DNA of 64,000 nt, taken from Mya arenaria (taxonomy: Eukaryota > Mollusca > Bivalvia > Myida > Myidae). Location: positions 45,531,929-45,595,928 of the forward strand of contig NC_069130.1 of assembly GCF_026914265.1 (NCBI RefSeq), written 5' to 3'. The notes under the pieces were generated by a model, which was given only the letters and a program-made list of their open reading frames with translations, made no database searches and was not told the DNA's origin. Of the stretch, positions 24,801-39,800 are shown piece after piece; position 1 is the stretch's first letter; each line of letters opens with the position of its first letter. Made by a program: the position numbers and the translations under genes.

Positions 24801-27800
24801 CATGTTTAAATGAATACCCTCCATCTTTCTTTTCAGTTAAGAGTTCAAACTATCTTTTGGACTTAACAGATGCCATTAATCAGGCTATGAATATTATAAT
24901 AATGCTTTTATTCAACTTCTCGCCAAACTTCAGTCTGAAAATTTGGCATCATAAGTTCATTGGCAAATTGTCAGCATCCATTGAATATTACTGAAGTCAT
25001 TTTCTATAGCTGAAAATGAATTAATAAAATATATGTCAAGTATGTTGTGTCATGAAAGAAAAAGGCTATTTTCTATATGAAAAAATCACTGAAAATAATT
25101 CAGAAATAAAGGTAAAGCATGTGGTCTCTTAAAGCAGAAATAAAAAATTACTTTAATAACATTATATAAACCCATTTTTTTTTTCAGAAAACTACTTATA
25201 CTTAAAGCTGAAATTGTCTCCTTTCAAATGTGTTGCCTATTTATAAATTAAGCAGTTATATACATGTTTTATATATCCTTATAGATTTGTTTTGAAAACT
25301 GTTAGGACCCCAAAAATAATATTTGAGTAAATATATAATAAATTATGTACATATGTGACATCATCAGAGGAAAATGTGTCATCTTCATTTTTGTGAGGTA
25401 TCATGTCTCGCTTCCAGGCCGTCATAGTTAGTTAATTTACATGTTTTTGAAGATACTCTTGACTTATTTTATTACATTGTTTTAGGGTAATAAAATTGTT
25501 TTAGGTTTGTTTTATAATCCTATCTTAACATGAATATCTCAAAAGGACTCATTTTTGCAGATTATGTCACATATGTATTTTATATAATTTTGAGGGGTGC
25601 TTTATAAAATGTTAGAGAAAAAAAGTTCTATATTATTAATATTATCTATAAATCTGTTTACATGTAACCTTGGCCATCCACATAGATATTCTTTACGTGT
25701 GGTCAAAATTAACATTTGAGCGTCAAAATTCTTAAAATAATAGCAAGGATGGGATTCTTTATTGTTGTTTCACAAAAGTTCTTGTTGTGTCTTAAAAGTT
25801 CTTTGAATGATATTCACTAAACATAAACAAGTTATATACATTGTATATAGGGATGGCTGTTTATGGAAAAGTAATTAGTGTTTTGATTCTTTTGTCACAA
25901 CAGAATGCGTACAGGTGGGTCTCTCTTTGCACGTGTCTATTTGTTGAATGGGAAAGTTGTTATTGTCAGACATCAAAACGTTACACAACCAAGAGAAGAG
26001 AAAAAATAGTTAAATGCCAGGTGCATCACAGTCAACTTGGTTTGGTTCATCATACTATTTATTGCTATAAAACCGCCATAAAGAGCTTACCTAGCAGGCA
26101 CATGATGTTGGTTTTCCTGTCAGATATGAACATTTTTTGGACATCTTTTTTTCCACATGATCTTATTTTCAGATCTGACTTCTTTCCAATCTAATGCCAA
26201 ATATTTGGCAAGAATGACCAATAAATTAATATAATACAGTCTGTATGCAAAAACACGTACATACATGTCCTGTGTCATATTACATAATAAAATAGACTAT
26301 TGCATACTTTCATTAAATTAGTTGTGTGTATTTTACACTGTTGACACTTTTTCATTCTGTTAACAGCATAGATTACTTAACATACTCTTATGTAATATTA
26401 TAAGTATCTTCCATGGCCGAGAGTGTAGGGTGTTTTGTGGAAACAAGGTTTACCGAGTTTCTGCAAAACACCCTGCGCAAGGGTCAGGATGAACCTATCT
26501 TACACAAGCGGCTATGGTAGATGCTTTTTCTCCCACCTCAGTTTAACAAAATTAAGTAAAAAAATATTTTTTGCTGGAATTCCTTTGTGCTTAGTGAAAA
26601 TAATTGCGTATGGATATGTGATAATTCGTGGTAGTCATGGATATGCACGCAGTGATTCAGATTATGTTAATAATCAAATCAGTCTTTAAATAGTTCTAAG
26701 GTTGAAGCGAGAAATAGTTAATAAGCGTTCAAGCCACAAGACAAGATTTCCATGATGCTACAGACGACAGTCTTCAACAAGGAGGTAATTACAATGTGGT
26801 GACCATTAAAAAGGAGTTCCATACGGGCATTTTATCTTCATCTGTGGGCAAGATAAGAATTTCTAGCATGGTTAAATTATTGGATCTACTTATCTGAGGT
26901 GGGAGAAAAGTTATTATTTCATGATGGTATGCATATACATTGTTTTCAATGTGTTGTGTTATTGCCAATTGTTTGTGAACTTGAAAACCTGAAAAAAAAC
27001 ATGTGAAAATCGAAAAGCATGACATTGGAAGGGTTATGTTGGTAAATTAAATGTGATATTTTGTCTGAATCCCTACATAGGTTTTATATTTGAAAAAAAA
27101 AGTCTAATCGACATTGTGTGCCTGCTGGGGAGTATTCGCGGACTCTTTTCAGGTGTTTGACTGAGTGGGCACTTATGCATTTAAGGGGGATTGGGAACTG
27201 TTTGATTTAGAATCTGTGTTAACAGCAAAGGAAGATGTTCAAGTCATTATAACCATATATGGTTAATTGTTGTAATCTGGGCAGGGTTTTCTGATGTTTA
27301 TATCCATGTAATTACAGATGGTTATTTATAATAATCTGGGCAGGGTTTTCAATGTCATGTGATTATAACCATATTGTTACAGATGGTTAATTATTATAGT
27401 ATTGGCTGAGTTTTAAAATGGGTATAAACATGTAGTGACAGATGGTAATTAAATTAATCATTATTATTATTAAAATAATCTTGACAGGATTTTTAGGTGG
27501 TTATAACCATGTAATGTCAGAAAAATAATTGTGGTACCTGGGCAAGGTATTCAAGTCGGTAATACTAAGAAATGACAGATGGATAATTGTGATAATCTGG
27601 GCAAGGTATTCAAGTGATGATGGCCATGTTATGACAGATGGTTAATTGTAAAAATCAGAGCAGGGTATTTAAGTGATGATGTCCATGTGATGACAGATGG
27701 TTAATTGTGATAATCAGAGCAAGGTATTCAGCTGATGATGTCCATGTAATGACAGATGGTTAATTGTGATAATCACGGCAGGGTATTCAAGTGGGTAATA

Positions 27801-30800
27801 TTAAGAAATGACAGATGGTTAATTGTGATAATCAGAGCAGGGTATTCAGGTGATAATGTCCATGTAATGACAGACGGTTAATTGTGATAATCACGGCAGG
27901 GTATTCAAGTGGGTAATATCAAGAAATGACAGATGGTTAATTGTGATAATCAGAGCAGGGTATTCAGGTGATAATGTCCATGTGATGACAGATGGTTAAT
28001 TGTGATAATATGGGCAGGGTATTCAAGTGGTGATGTCCATGTAATGACAGATGGTTAATTGTGATAATCACAGCAGGGTATTCAAGTGGGTAATATCAAG
28101 AAATGACAGATGGTTAATTGTTATAATCAGAGGAAGGTATTCAGATGATAATGTCCATGTGATGACAGATGGTTAAATGTGATAATCAAGGCAAGGTATT
28201 CCGGTGATAATGTCCATGTGATGACAGATGGTTATTTGTGATAACCAGAGCAAGGTATTCAGTTGATAATGTCCATGTTATGACAGATGGTTAATTGTGA
28301 TAATCTGGGCAGGGTATTCAAGTGGTGATGTCCATGTAATGATAGATGGTTAATTGTGATAATCACGGCAGGGTATTCAAGTGGAGATGTCTATGTAATG
28401 ACAGATGGTTTATTGTGATAATATGGGCAGGGTATTCAAGTGGTGATATCCATGTAATGACAGATTGTTAATTGTGATAATCTGTGCAGGGTATTCAAGT
28501 GGTGATGTGCATGTAATGATAGATGGTTAATTGTGATAATCACGGCAGGGTATTCAAGTGGTGATGTCTATGTAATGACAGATGGTTTATTGTGATAATA
28601 TGGGCAGGGTATTCAAGTGACGATGTCCATGTAATGACAGATGGTTTATTGTGATAATATGGGTAGGGTATTCAAGTGACTATGTCCATGTAATGACAGA
28701 TGGTTAATTGTGATAATCTGGGCAGGGTATTCAAGTGACGATGTCCATGTAATGACAGATGGTTAATTGTGATAATATGGGCAGGGTATTCAAGTGGTGA
28801 TGTCCATGTAATGACAGATGGTTAATTGTGATAATCTGTGCAGGGTATTCAAGTGACGATGTCCATGTAATGACAGATGGTTAATTGTGATAATCTGTGC
28901 AGGGTATTCAAGTGACGATGTCTATGTAATGACAGATGGTTAATTGTGATAATATGGGCAGGGTATTCAAGTGACGATGTCCATGTAATGACAGATGGTT
29001 AATTGTGATAATCTGTGCAGGGTATTCAAGTGACGATGTCCATGTAATGACAGATGGTTAATTGTGATAATATGGGCAGGGTATTCAAGTGGCGATGTGC
29101 ATGTAATGACAGATGGTTAATTGTGATAACATGGGCAGGGTATTCAAGTGGTGATGTCCATGTAATGACAGATGGTTAATTGTGATAATATGGGCAGGGT
29201 ATTCAAGTGGTGATGTCCATGTAATGATAGATGGTTAATTGTGATAATATGGGCAGGGTATTCAAGTGGTGATGTCCATGTAATGACAGATGGTTAATTG
29301 TGATAATCACGGCAGGGTATTCAAGTGGTGATGTCTATGTAATGACAGATGGTTTATTGTGATAATATGGGCAGGGTATTCAAGTGACGATGTCCATGTA
29401 ATGACAGATGGTTTATTGTGATAATATGGGTAGGGTATTCAAGTGACTATGTCCATGTAATGACAGATGGTTAATTGTGATAATATGGGCAGGGTATTCA
29501 AGTGACGATGTCCATGTAATGACAGATGGTTAATTGTGATAATCTGTGCAGGGTATTCAAGTGATGATGTCCATGTAATGACAGATGGTTAATTGTGATA
29601 ATATGGGCAGGGTATTCAAGTGGTGATGTCCATGTAATGACAGATGGTTAATTGTGATAATCTGTGCAGGGTATTCAAGTGACGATGTCCATGTAATGAC
29701 AGATGGTTAATTGTGATAATCTGTGCAGGGTATTCAAGTGACGATGTCCATGTAATGACAGATGGTTAATTGTGATAATATGGGCAGGGTATTCAAGTGA
29801 CGATGTCCATGTAATGACAGATGGTTAATTGTGATAATCTGTGCAGGGTATTCAAGTGACGATGTCCATGTAATGACAGATGGTTAATTGTGATAATATG
29901 GGCAGGGTATTCAAGTGGCGATGTGCATGTAATGACAGATGGTTAATTGTGATAACATGGGCAGGGTATTCAAGTGGTGATGTCCATGTAATGACAGATG
30001 GTTAATTGTGATAATATGGGCAGGGTATTCAAGTGGTGATGTCCATGTAATGATAGATGGTTAATTGTGATAATATGGGCAGGGTATTCAAGTGGTGATG
30101 TCCATGTAATGATAGATGGTTAATTGTGATAATCACGGCAGGGTATTCAAGTGGTGATGTCTATGTAATGACAGATGGTTTATTGTGATAATATGGGCAG
30201 GGTATTCAAGTGACGATGTCCATGTAATGACAGATGGTTTATTGTGATAATATGGGTAGGGTATTCAAGTGACTATGTCCATGTAATGACAGATGGTTAA
30301 TTGTGATAATATGGGCAGGGTATTCAAGTGGTGATGTCCATGTAATGACAGATGGTTAATTGTGATAATCTGTGCAGGGTATTTAAGTGACGATGTCCAT
30401 GTAATGACAGATGGTTAATTGTGATAATCTGTGCAGGGTATTCAAGTGACGATGTCCATGTAATGACAGATGGTTTATTGTGATAATATGGGCAGGGTAT
30501 TCAAGTGACTATGTCCATGTAATGACAGATGGTTAATTGTGATAATATGGGCAGGGTATTCAAGTGGTGATGTCCATGTAATGACAGATGGTTAATTGTG
30601 ATAATCTGTGCAGGGTATTCAAGTGGTGATGTCTATGTAATGACAGATGGTTAATTGTGATAATCACGGCAGGGTATTCAAGTGGTGATGTGCATGTAAT
30701 GACAGATGGTTTATTGTGATAATATGGGCAGGGTATTCAAGTGACGATGTCTATGTAATGATAGATGGTTAATTGTGATAATCAGAGCAGGGTTTTGACA

Positions 30801-33800
30801 GATGGTTATTTTTGATAATCTGGGCAAGGTATTCAATTGGGTAATACCAAGAAATGACAGATGGTTAATTGTGGTAATCTGGGCATGATCTTTTGGTGGT
30901 TGTCACTTAGCAATGCCAAATGTGTTTAAGGTTTGTTTGAGGAATGAAAAATGTTTTTGAGGTTAATGTGGGCAGGGTTTCAGGAATGATTGGAATAATA
31001 ATGTTAGGACAGAGGGTTAAGTAGGATATTTGGGTGTTCAAGAGTTCAAGGTTGTGACAGATAATTAATTAGGCCAATGTGGAGCATGGTTTTCTAGTTG
31101 GTGTAACTAAGTTGTGACAGATGGTAAATTAGAATAATGGGGGAGGGGGTCCATTTGGATCATGACAGATGGTTAATTAGGATAATGTTTGTGGGGGGAG
31201 GGGGCAGGAGGTCCATGTTGTGACAGATTGTTAATTGTGTATAACCATGTTGTGACAGATGGTTAATTAGGATAATGGGGGGGGGGGGGTAGGGAGTTTA
31301 GGTGGTGGGGCAGGGGTGCCAGGTGGTTAAAACGTGCATGTAATAACAGATGGTTGGGAGCTGTCTCTCTGTTTCAGGGCTGAGATTATCCTGGGAAAGA
31401 TATTGCAGAAGAAAACATGGAGGTATGTCTAAAAATATAATTTGTCCACTTTGTATGTTGTTATTATATGTTTTATATTGTAGTCCAACAACACTGAAGG
31501 TATTTTTTTTTATATACATAAAGAATGATTTCAGCATGCATCATTTGTTGATATTTGCATGTTAGTCTACCGAAACTATTTTTGACTTTGAAAATGTCAT
31601 CCCCTAATCATGTCTTCAACTTAATCATTCGAAGGAACACTTCAATCAGACATATTCCATATTATCTGAGAAAAGCATATCAGAATTGAGTACCTCAGCA
31701 TGTCTAAGATATTATGCACAAATATGGTTAAAAGTAAAGATGACCTTACTGGCTAAGGCCACAAATCCAAACACTTTTTCAGGTTTTTCACAATTATCTT
31801 GGAGAGTTTTTGTTTTAGTAAGTTAAAATTGCGTATGAAACATCTTTGGTTAATGTGACAACATCTGTCAAAGTACAGATTCGCAATCTCATCAGTTTTA
31901 TGTCGAAAATCGTTCATTTTATAAACAGTAAATCACACTTAAATTTATGCTATGAAGGGAACAAATACCGAACACTTGGGAAACGAAAATACATGGTCAT
32001 ACAATTATAATTAATAAGTATGCTATATTAAATAAACACTTAGCTGCAAAGTTATTTATTGTTCCGATGTTTTTCAAAACATGCAATTCAAATGTAAAGC
32101 GTGATTTCTATTTATAAATATCTTGAATTTTGATCTTTAAGCGTATAAACATTGAATGTCTTTTTTTAGAAAAATACTCAACAAAACAAGATGAAATTTC
32201 GCAAGTGTGACCAAGGCAAGCCTTTGTATTGATCTAGATCATCGAATAATCGATCACGGTAAATAAACGTGTGTTTTAGCTGGTGTTCGGGATTTGTGCC
32301 CTGTTCGGAAATGTACCGTCAACCAGTATGGTTAAAAGATGATTATAAGAATCAATAAAAAGGCAGTGGCCTATTTTAATAAAAGTCTACTCTCATTATA
32401 GTTGCTACTTCAATAATCATAATCTGTATAAACGTTGCAATTTAGATTTTTTTCCTCAACTTTGAATTCATTTTGAGCTTTACTGGCCAAAGGCTGAAAG
32501 AACTTATGCGATGGTGCAGTCTTCTTCATATGTATACATCTGTGCATCTGTAAACAATTGCTTGTGAAAGCAATACAGTCTTCAGCGATTGTATCTCAAT
32601 GAAACTTGTACAATAGTTTAATATCCATGAGAGCTCAGTTCCTTTAGAAATCAAGCCAGATCTGCTGATGCATGACTGGATCATGGCCCTTAAAATTATC
32701 CCCCAAAAATACAGAGAGACAACCTTGTTTTATATTTAGCAGTTGGTTAATGTTTTACTCTCCCTTGCCCTTGTTAAAAATATGTCAAAATTACAGTTTA
32801 AGAGGGTGTGTAGAACTCTTTTGGCCAAAAGCCAAAAAAAGTTTATGCAGTGGAGCAGTATCATTTTACACACAGCCAATATTGTAAACAACAAATATCA
32901 AAAAGATAATGCATGAGTGTGTAGTGGATGACACCTGGCATGTCTATGTTGACATATTTGGATATTGTGAAGGTATTGTTTGTTTTTAAAGGGACTAGAC
33001 ACCAGAGGATACAATTACAAGAAAAAGAAAATGGTTTAAAACTTAAATAAAATTAATATCATTGTGTACAAAAATAGCGTAGGTATAATCATGTAAGGTA
33101 TGATACATGCTCATTTTGACAATTCTATGCTTGTTTTGAGGAAATACTGTTTTTGCTGATTTGGGGACCATCTGGTGACTTGTCCCTTTGACATTTTTCA
33201 ATTCATACATGTGCTGCATGTAACACATGTTCTGTGAATTGTTAAATGCATAACATTGAAATATTGTTCTACTTGTGAAAGGGAAGATGATGTGCAACAG
33301 GTGGAAGAGTGAATTGAAATTCCACACATAGATACAGAGGAGTGATTGTTTGGTAGATGATAATTTATCATTAGCAATTTAGGTTTCCCACGTAGTTTCA
33401 GTTTGGTTGATTTGGTATTAGTGTGTCGCAATTGTTTAATAATCTCAGTTGGTAAAATTTCTCCAAAGCAACTGTGAAATTATCATTGTTCTGTTATAAT
33501 GTCTATTGTTACAGTTGAATTACTGAAATGGGGAGTCCTGGAGTGTGTCCTGCGTAAGACGGCCTTATTTGTTCAAACTGTGAATTTAATTTATGAATGT
33601 GAGAAGATATTGCCAATAATGTCACATATTTTTCATGTTTCTTTGTTTCTTAAACTAGGTCAGGAAGTATACAAGTTAACTGGCCCAGTTAGCTCATTTG
33701 GTAGAGCACCTGACTTGCAAGCAGTGAGTCCAGGGGTGGTATTTATAAAGCATCTAAAGTCATTTCCAAACTTAAGTCAACTTCTTACATAAAGTATCTC

Positions 33801-36800
33801 ACTTATCAAATGATGTAATAACTTCATAATATTTGAATACTTTATTTATGATTTGATTCAAAATATGCTTTTCTTTTCATTGGACTATGTAAAAAATAGG
33901 AAATTGACTTAAAGCTACACTCTCACAGATTTTGACAACTTTTTTATTTTTTGTCTTGGAACGAGCCAATTTTTGCAAAAATCAATGGAAACCAGTTATA
34001 AATATAAGACGGCTGACAAAAAATTAGATCACAGATTTTTATATTTAAGACATGTTTTATGCATTTTTCTTAAACTGTTAGTAACAGTTTAAGCCATAAA
34101 ACTTTAATTTTCGAACGGAAATATGAAAATCTGCGATCTGATCTTTTGTCAGCAATCTTATATCATTGGTTTGCAGATATTCACGCAAAAATTTGCTCTT
34201 TTCAACACAAAAAATAAAAAAAGTGGTAAAAATGGTATATCTGTGAGAGTGCAGCTCTAAGCTAAGAAATGACTTTATATCTTTTATGAATACTGGGTCC
34301 GAGATTGATACCTGGCTGGCGGCATAAAAAATAGGACCTACTTCTATATTAATAGTCTTTAAAAGATTCTTATAAGAGTGTATTAAGACTATGTGGCATA
34401 CATATCAATAAATTAGGAGCAATTAATTACATATTGTTTTCTATTTTAGGCGTTCCAGCTACATTGTGTCGTCTAAGATATACTGGGGTGGAAAGTAAGT
34501 CCTTTTCATTAAAATTATGCCTTAGTTTTGAGTGCTCTTACACTGGATAGTGTGTTCAGAGTTTGTCTTATGGCCAGTGACATTTTTAGAAAGGTCTTTT
34601 GTTTTCTGCCTGAAAGGCCAGTTCCTATCCATGAACCGTTGTTATTTAATTATCCCCCGCCTATGAAATAGGGAGGGGGATATTGAAATGGCGTTGTCCG
34701 TCCGTCTTTCCTTCCGTCCGTCCTTCCTTCCGTCACCTGCGTTTTCTCAGTAACTAGCCGGTATAATTTCATGAAACTTAAAATGAATATGAACCACTAT
34801 ACTGGAATGATGCCCGTCAAAAAAAAAATTGATTGGTCAATTGTCCTTGGAGTTATTGCCCTTGATTTTTTGAAAAATGCACATTCACAGCCATTTCTCA
34901 GTCACTAGCTGGCAGAATTTCATGAAACTTAAAATAAATATGAATTACTATACTGGGATTATGCCTGTTCATTTTTTTTTGGATTGGTCAATTGTACTTG
35001 GAGTTATTGCCCTTGATTTTTTTGAAAAAAAAAATTACAGCCATTTCTCAGTAACTAGTTGGTAGAAATTATTGAAACTTGAAATACATATGAACCAACA
35101 TACTGCGATGATGCCTGTTTATTTATATTTTGGATTGTGTAATTTCTATATGAGTTATTTGCCCTTGATTTATTAAAAGATCCATGTTTGCAGCCTTTTC
35201 TATGCAACTAGCTGGTAGAATTTCATGACACTTGGAATAAATAAGAACCAACATACTGTGATGATGCCTGTCTATTTTTCTTTTGGATTGGTCAATTTTC
35301 CTCAGAGTTATTGCCCTTGATTTATTAAAAAATCATTGTTTGCAGCCGTTTCTCAGTAAAACCAACGTGCTTATCTTATTCTTTCTGAGATTTTTTTTAA
35401 CCTTCAAGCACAAACAAGCCATCAAGCACAAACAAGCCATCGTTGGCGGGGGATATCTTTTCACTGAAAATGCTTGTTTTATTATTGTTTTTGCATTTGA
35501 AATTTACCACTGGAGGTCTGTTTGGCCTTATGATAATCAGTCATTGATGTATACATTATTATAGTCTTATATCAGTTTAATATCGACACTTTTTTCTATG
35601 AAATGCCAGTCCATTCTTAAAAAAAATTCTTAGGAAACTGTATTATACTATAGTTTCCTATGTAATGGATGCTAGCATAGATAGGACGCAGCCAAGGAAA
35701 ATGGTGAGAAAACGGGTAAAAATCCTTAATACATAAGATAGGAAGCAGTGGACAAATGTCAAAATCGGAGCTGAAAATTCTAGTTGGTGAGGCATTAATA
35801 ACATATATTAAATTCAAAACAATAAATTTTCTTGTGTATTTCAGTAATTATCTTCATATTTCGGTGATTTAACATATTTTGTTAAGTCCAGTATCCTCCA
35901 TATTTGTTTTGACGATTTATTTTTTGGGATCGTGAAAATGGCAAAGGTCACTATAAACCATGCGATATTAAATTTTATAGTTAATTAATGTGTGCTTCTT
36001 TAATTATTTCATGTAAATTTATACATTAGACAAAATGCGCACACAAAGTAACAGTAGCACAGGTAATAAACAACAGTCGAACTGATGACGCTTTTCTCCA
36101 ATTCGCCTTCGTCATCGTCTGATGGTGTAATGTAAACAACAATGATAAAACTCTTAAAGTATGCATGAATGTTCTAAAAATGTCAACACCCTCAGCTAAG
36201 TATGAAAACACGTGGTAAAGTGCAAACAAACAACTGTTCCTTCGCAATAGTTTGTTATATTGATGTTTTTCTAATGACTGTAGACAGCGGGTTTTTCACA
36301 CCTTCGCGCTTTTGAAAAGCTTTGATAGTGACAATAATGCTACTTTGCGTTATGCACATTCCTTTATTATTTTAAAACAGTAATATGCAATACAATATTT
36401 TATAAGATATCGATACGTTAAAATCTTTAACAAAGTTTAACTGATATTTACCTTATATCCGGATTTTCCGTTGCCGTTATAACTCAATCTAGTTAAAGCA
36501 CTTGACTCACATCAAGTTTTTGTGAGTAATGTCCCTTTTATGAAAAAGTAAACACTCTTGTTTTTTTCCAATTTATTTCTCAGTGTATCATTTTAAAGTA
36601 AACATTCAACATATTTATGCATGTGTTAACTTGCATGATTTTACCTATGTCACTTGTTCTCTTTGGTGGGCACTGTACATGTACTTACCATTACCGCGTC
36701 TGTACCCCGGTCCGACATTTTTGGCCTGAAATGGACTTGAGACAAACTGATAAAAAATCCTATTAGCATAGAAAGGACGAAGGCAATTTTTAGCTCCACT

Positions 36801-39800
36801 GGCCGAAGGCCATGGAGCTTATGTCGTCACAGATTGTCCGTCATGAGTGCGTGCGTGCGTAAACTTTTACTTTAAACGACATCTCCTCTGAAACTGATAA
36901 GCGGATTTTGACAAAACTTCACAGGAATGTTCCTTTGGTGGTCCTTTACCAAAATTGCTCAAATGGTTCCGGTCCATTGCACAATATGGCCGCCAGAGCT
37001 AAAAATAGCAAAATCTTTAAACGACATCTCCTCTGAAACGGTTCGGCAGATTTTGATGAAACTTGACAGTAATGTTCCTTGGCTGGTCCTTTATTAAAAT
37101 TGCTCAAATGGTTCTGGTCCATTGCACAATATGGCCGCCACAGCTAAAAATAGCAAAATCTTTAAACGACATCTCCTCTGAAACGGATAGGCAGATTTTG
37201 ATGAAACTTGACAGAATTGTTCCTTGGGTGGTCCTTAACCAAAATTGCTCAAATGGTTCCGGTCCGCTGCACAACATGGCTGCCAGGGCAAAAAAATAGA
37301 AAAACCTTTAAAGAACATCTTCTCAGAAACCGATGATCAGATTTTGATGAAACTTAACAGAAATGTTCCTTGGATGGTCCTTTATCAAATTTGCTTCAAT
37401 GGTTTTGGTCCACTGCACAAGATGGCCACCAGAGGTAAAAATAGAAAAACCTTTAAACGACTTCTCCTCAGAAACCGATGAAACTTGACAGAAATGTTCC
37501 TTGGGTGGTCATTAACCAAAATTTGTTAAATGGTTCCAGTCCACTGCACATCATGGCTGCCAGAGCTAAAAAATAAAACAAAACTTTATACGACTTGTCG
37601 TCGAAACCGATGACCTTTTTTCGATAAAACTTGACAGAAATGTTTGTTTGGTGCTCCTTTACTCAAATTGCCCAAATCATTTCGGTCCACTGCACAACAT
37701 GGCAGCCAGAGCTATTAAAGTAAAAAAAAATAATTAAATAACTTCTAAAAAATTGATGATTGTATTTCTATGAAACTTGACGAAAATGTTCGTTAGGTGG
37801 TCTTTGCTTGAACCTTTTGACCAGTGGAGCACAGGCACTGATGTGCCTCTTGTTTAGACAAAAATCTGGGGTTAAAAACTGTGTCCTTTACATTAGTATA
37901 ATAGGGTAGGTAAGCCATACCATATATAGACAGGAATAAAGCTCACTTTCTATAACGTTAAACCATATAACCTGATGGCAGGAAAGTTAATTCTATAACG
38001 TTGAACCAAATATACTTAAATGACACTTTCTGTATCATTGAAACATTTTGTTTATATATAGAAAGGAAACTTTCTATATCATTGAACCATTTTATTTATA
38101 GGACACTTACCTTGAACCATATATACTTTGAGAATACAGGAGAGCAAATTTCTATTACCTTGAACCATATATACTTTGAGAATACAGGAGAGCAAATTTC
38201 TATTACCTTGAACCATATATACTTTGAGAAAGAAGGAGAGCACACTTTCTATTACCTTGAACCATATATACTTTGAGACAGGAAAACACACTTTCTGCTA
38301 CCTTGAACCATATATACTTTGAGAAGATGGGAGAGCACACTTTCTATTACCTTGAACCATATATACTTTGAAAAGACAGGAAAGCACACTTTCTACTACC
38401 TTGAACCATATATACTTTGAGAAGACAGGAGAGCACACTTTCTACTACCTTGAACCATATATACTTTGAGAAGACAGGAGAGCACACTTTCTATTACCTT
38501 GAACCATATATACTTTGAGACAGGAAAACACACTTTCTGCTACCTTGAACCATATATACTTTGAGAAGATGGGAGAGCACACTTTCTATTACCTTGAACC
38601 ATATATACTTTGAGACAGGAAAACACACTTTCTGCTACCTTGAACCATATATACTTTGAGAAGATGGGAGAGCACACTTTCTATTACCTTGAACCATATA
38701 TACTTTGAAAAGACAGGAAAGCACACTTTCTACTACCTTGAACCATATATACTTTGAGAAGACAGGAGAGCACACTTTCTACTACCTTGAACCATATATA
38801 CTTTTTGAAGACAGGAGAGCACACTTTCTATTATCTTGAACCATATATACTTTGAGAAGACAGGAAAGCACACTTTCTATTACCTTGAACCATATATACT
38901 TTTGAGAAGACAGGAGAGCACACTTTCTACTACCTTGAACCATATATACTTTGAGAAGACAGGAGAGCACACTTTCTATTACCTTGAACCATATATACTT
39001 TGAGACAGGAAAGCACACTTTCTGCTACCTTGAACCATATATACTTTGAGAAGACAGGAGAGCACACTTTCTATTACCTTGAACCATATATACTTCGAGA
39101 AAGACAGGAAAGCACACTTTCTACTACCTTGAACCATATATACTTTGAGAAGACAGGAGAGCACACTTTCTATTATCTTGAACCATATATACTTTGAGAA
39201 GACAGGAAAGCACACTTTCTATTACCTTGAACCATATATACTTTGAGAAGACAGGAGAGCACACTTTCTATTACCTTGAACCATATATACTTTGAGAAGA
39301 CAGGAGAGCACACTTTCTATTACCTTGAACCATATATACTTTTGAGAAGACAGGAGAGCACACTTTCTACTACCTTGAACCATATATACTTTGAAAAGAC
39401 TGGAGAGCACACTTTCTATTACCTTGAACCATATATCCTTTGAAACAGGAAAGCACACTTTCTACTACCTTGATTCATATATACTTTGAGACAGGAAAAC
39501 ACACTTTCTATTGCCTTGAACCATATATACTTAAGCACACTTTATATAACATTCAACCTGATGTATACATAAAGACAGGAAAGCAATTTTTTTTTGCTCT
39601 TTAAGTTGAACCTATTCAGACAAGCACACTTTCTTAAGCGTTGAACCATATATACCTAAAGACAGGACAGCACACTTTATGATATTTAACCATGTATACT
39701 TAAAGACAGAAAAGCACGCTTAAACCATATTTACCTATAAATAATCAAAATATTAAAATCTGAGAACAATTTGGGGATTTTCAATTTCTGGTAGAGCTTG

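Noticed and set aside
25841..26194. 117-codon plus-strand frame in intron 4
   Set aside because: No motif, poor codon pattern and no splice or promoter support.
20123..31345. CRISPR-like regular repeats
   Set aside because: Units are contiguous with no unique spacers and lie in introns of an animal gene; they are satellite DNA.
38000..39460. Several 65-91 codon frames on both strands
   Set aside because: Products of the 49-bp minisatellite; identical peptides recur at each unit.
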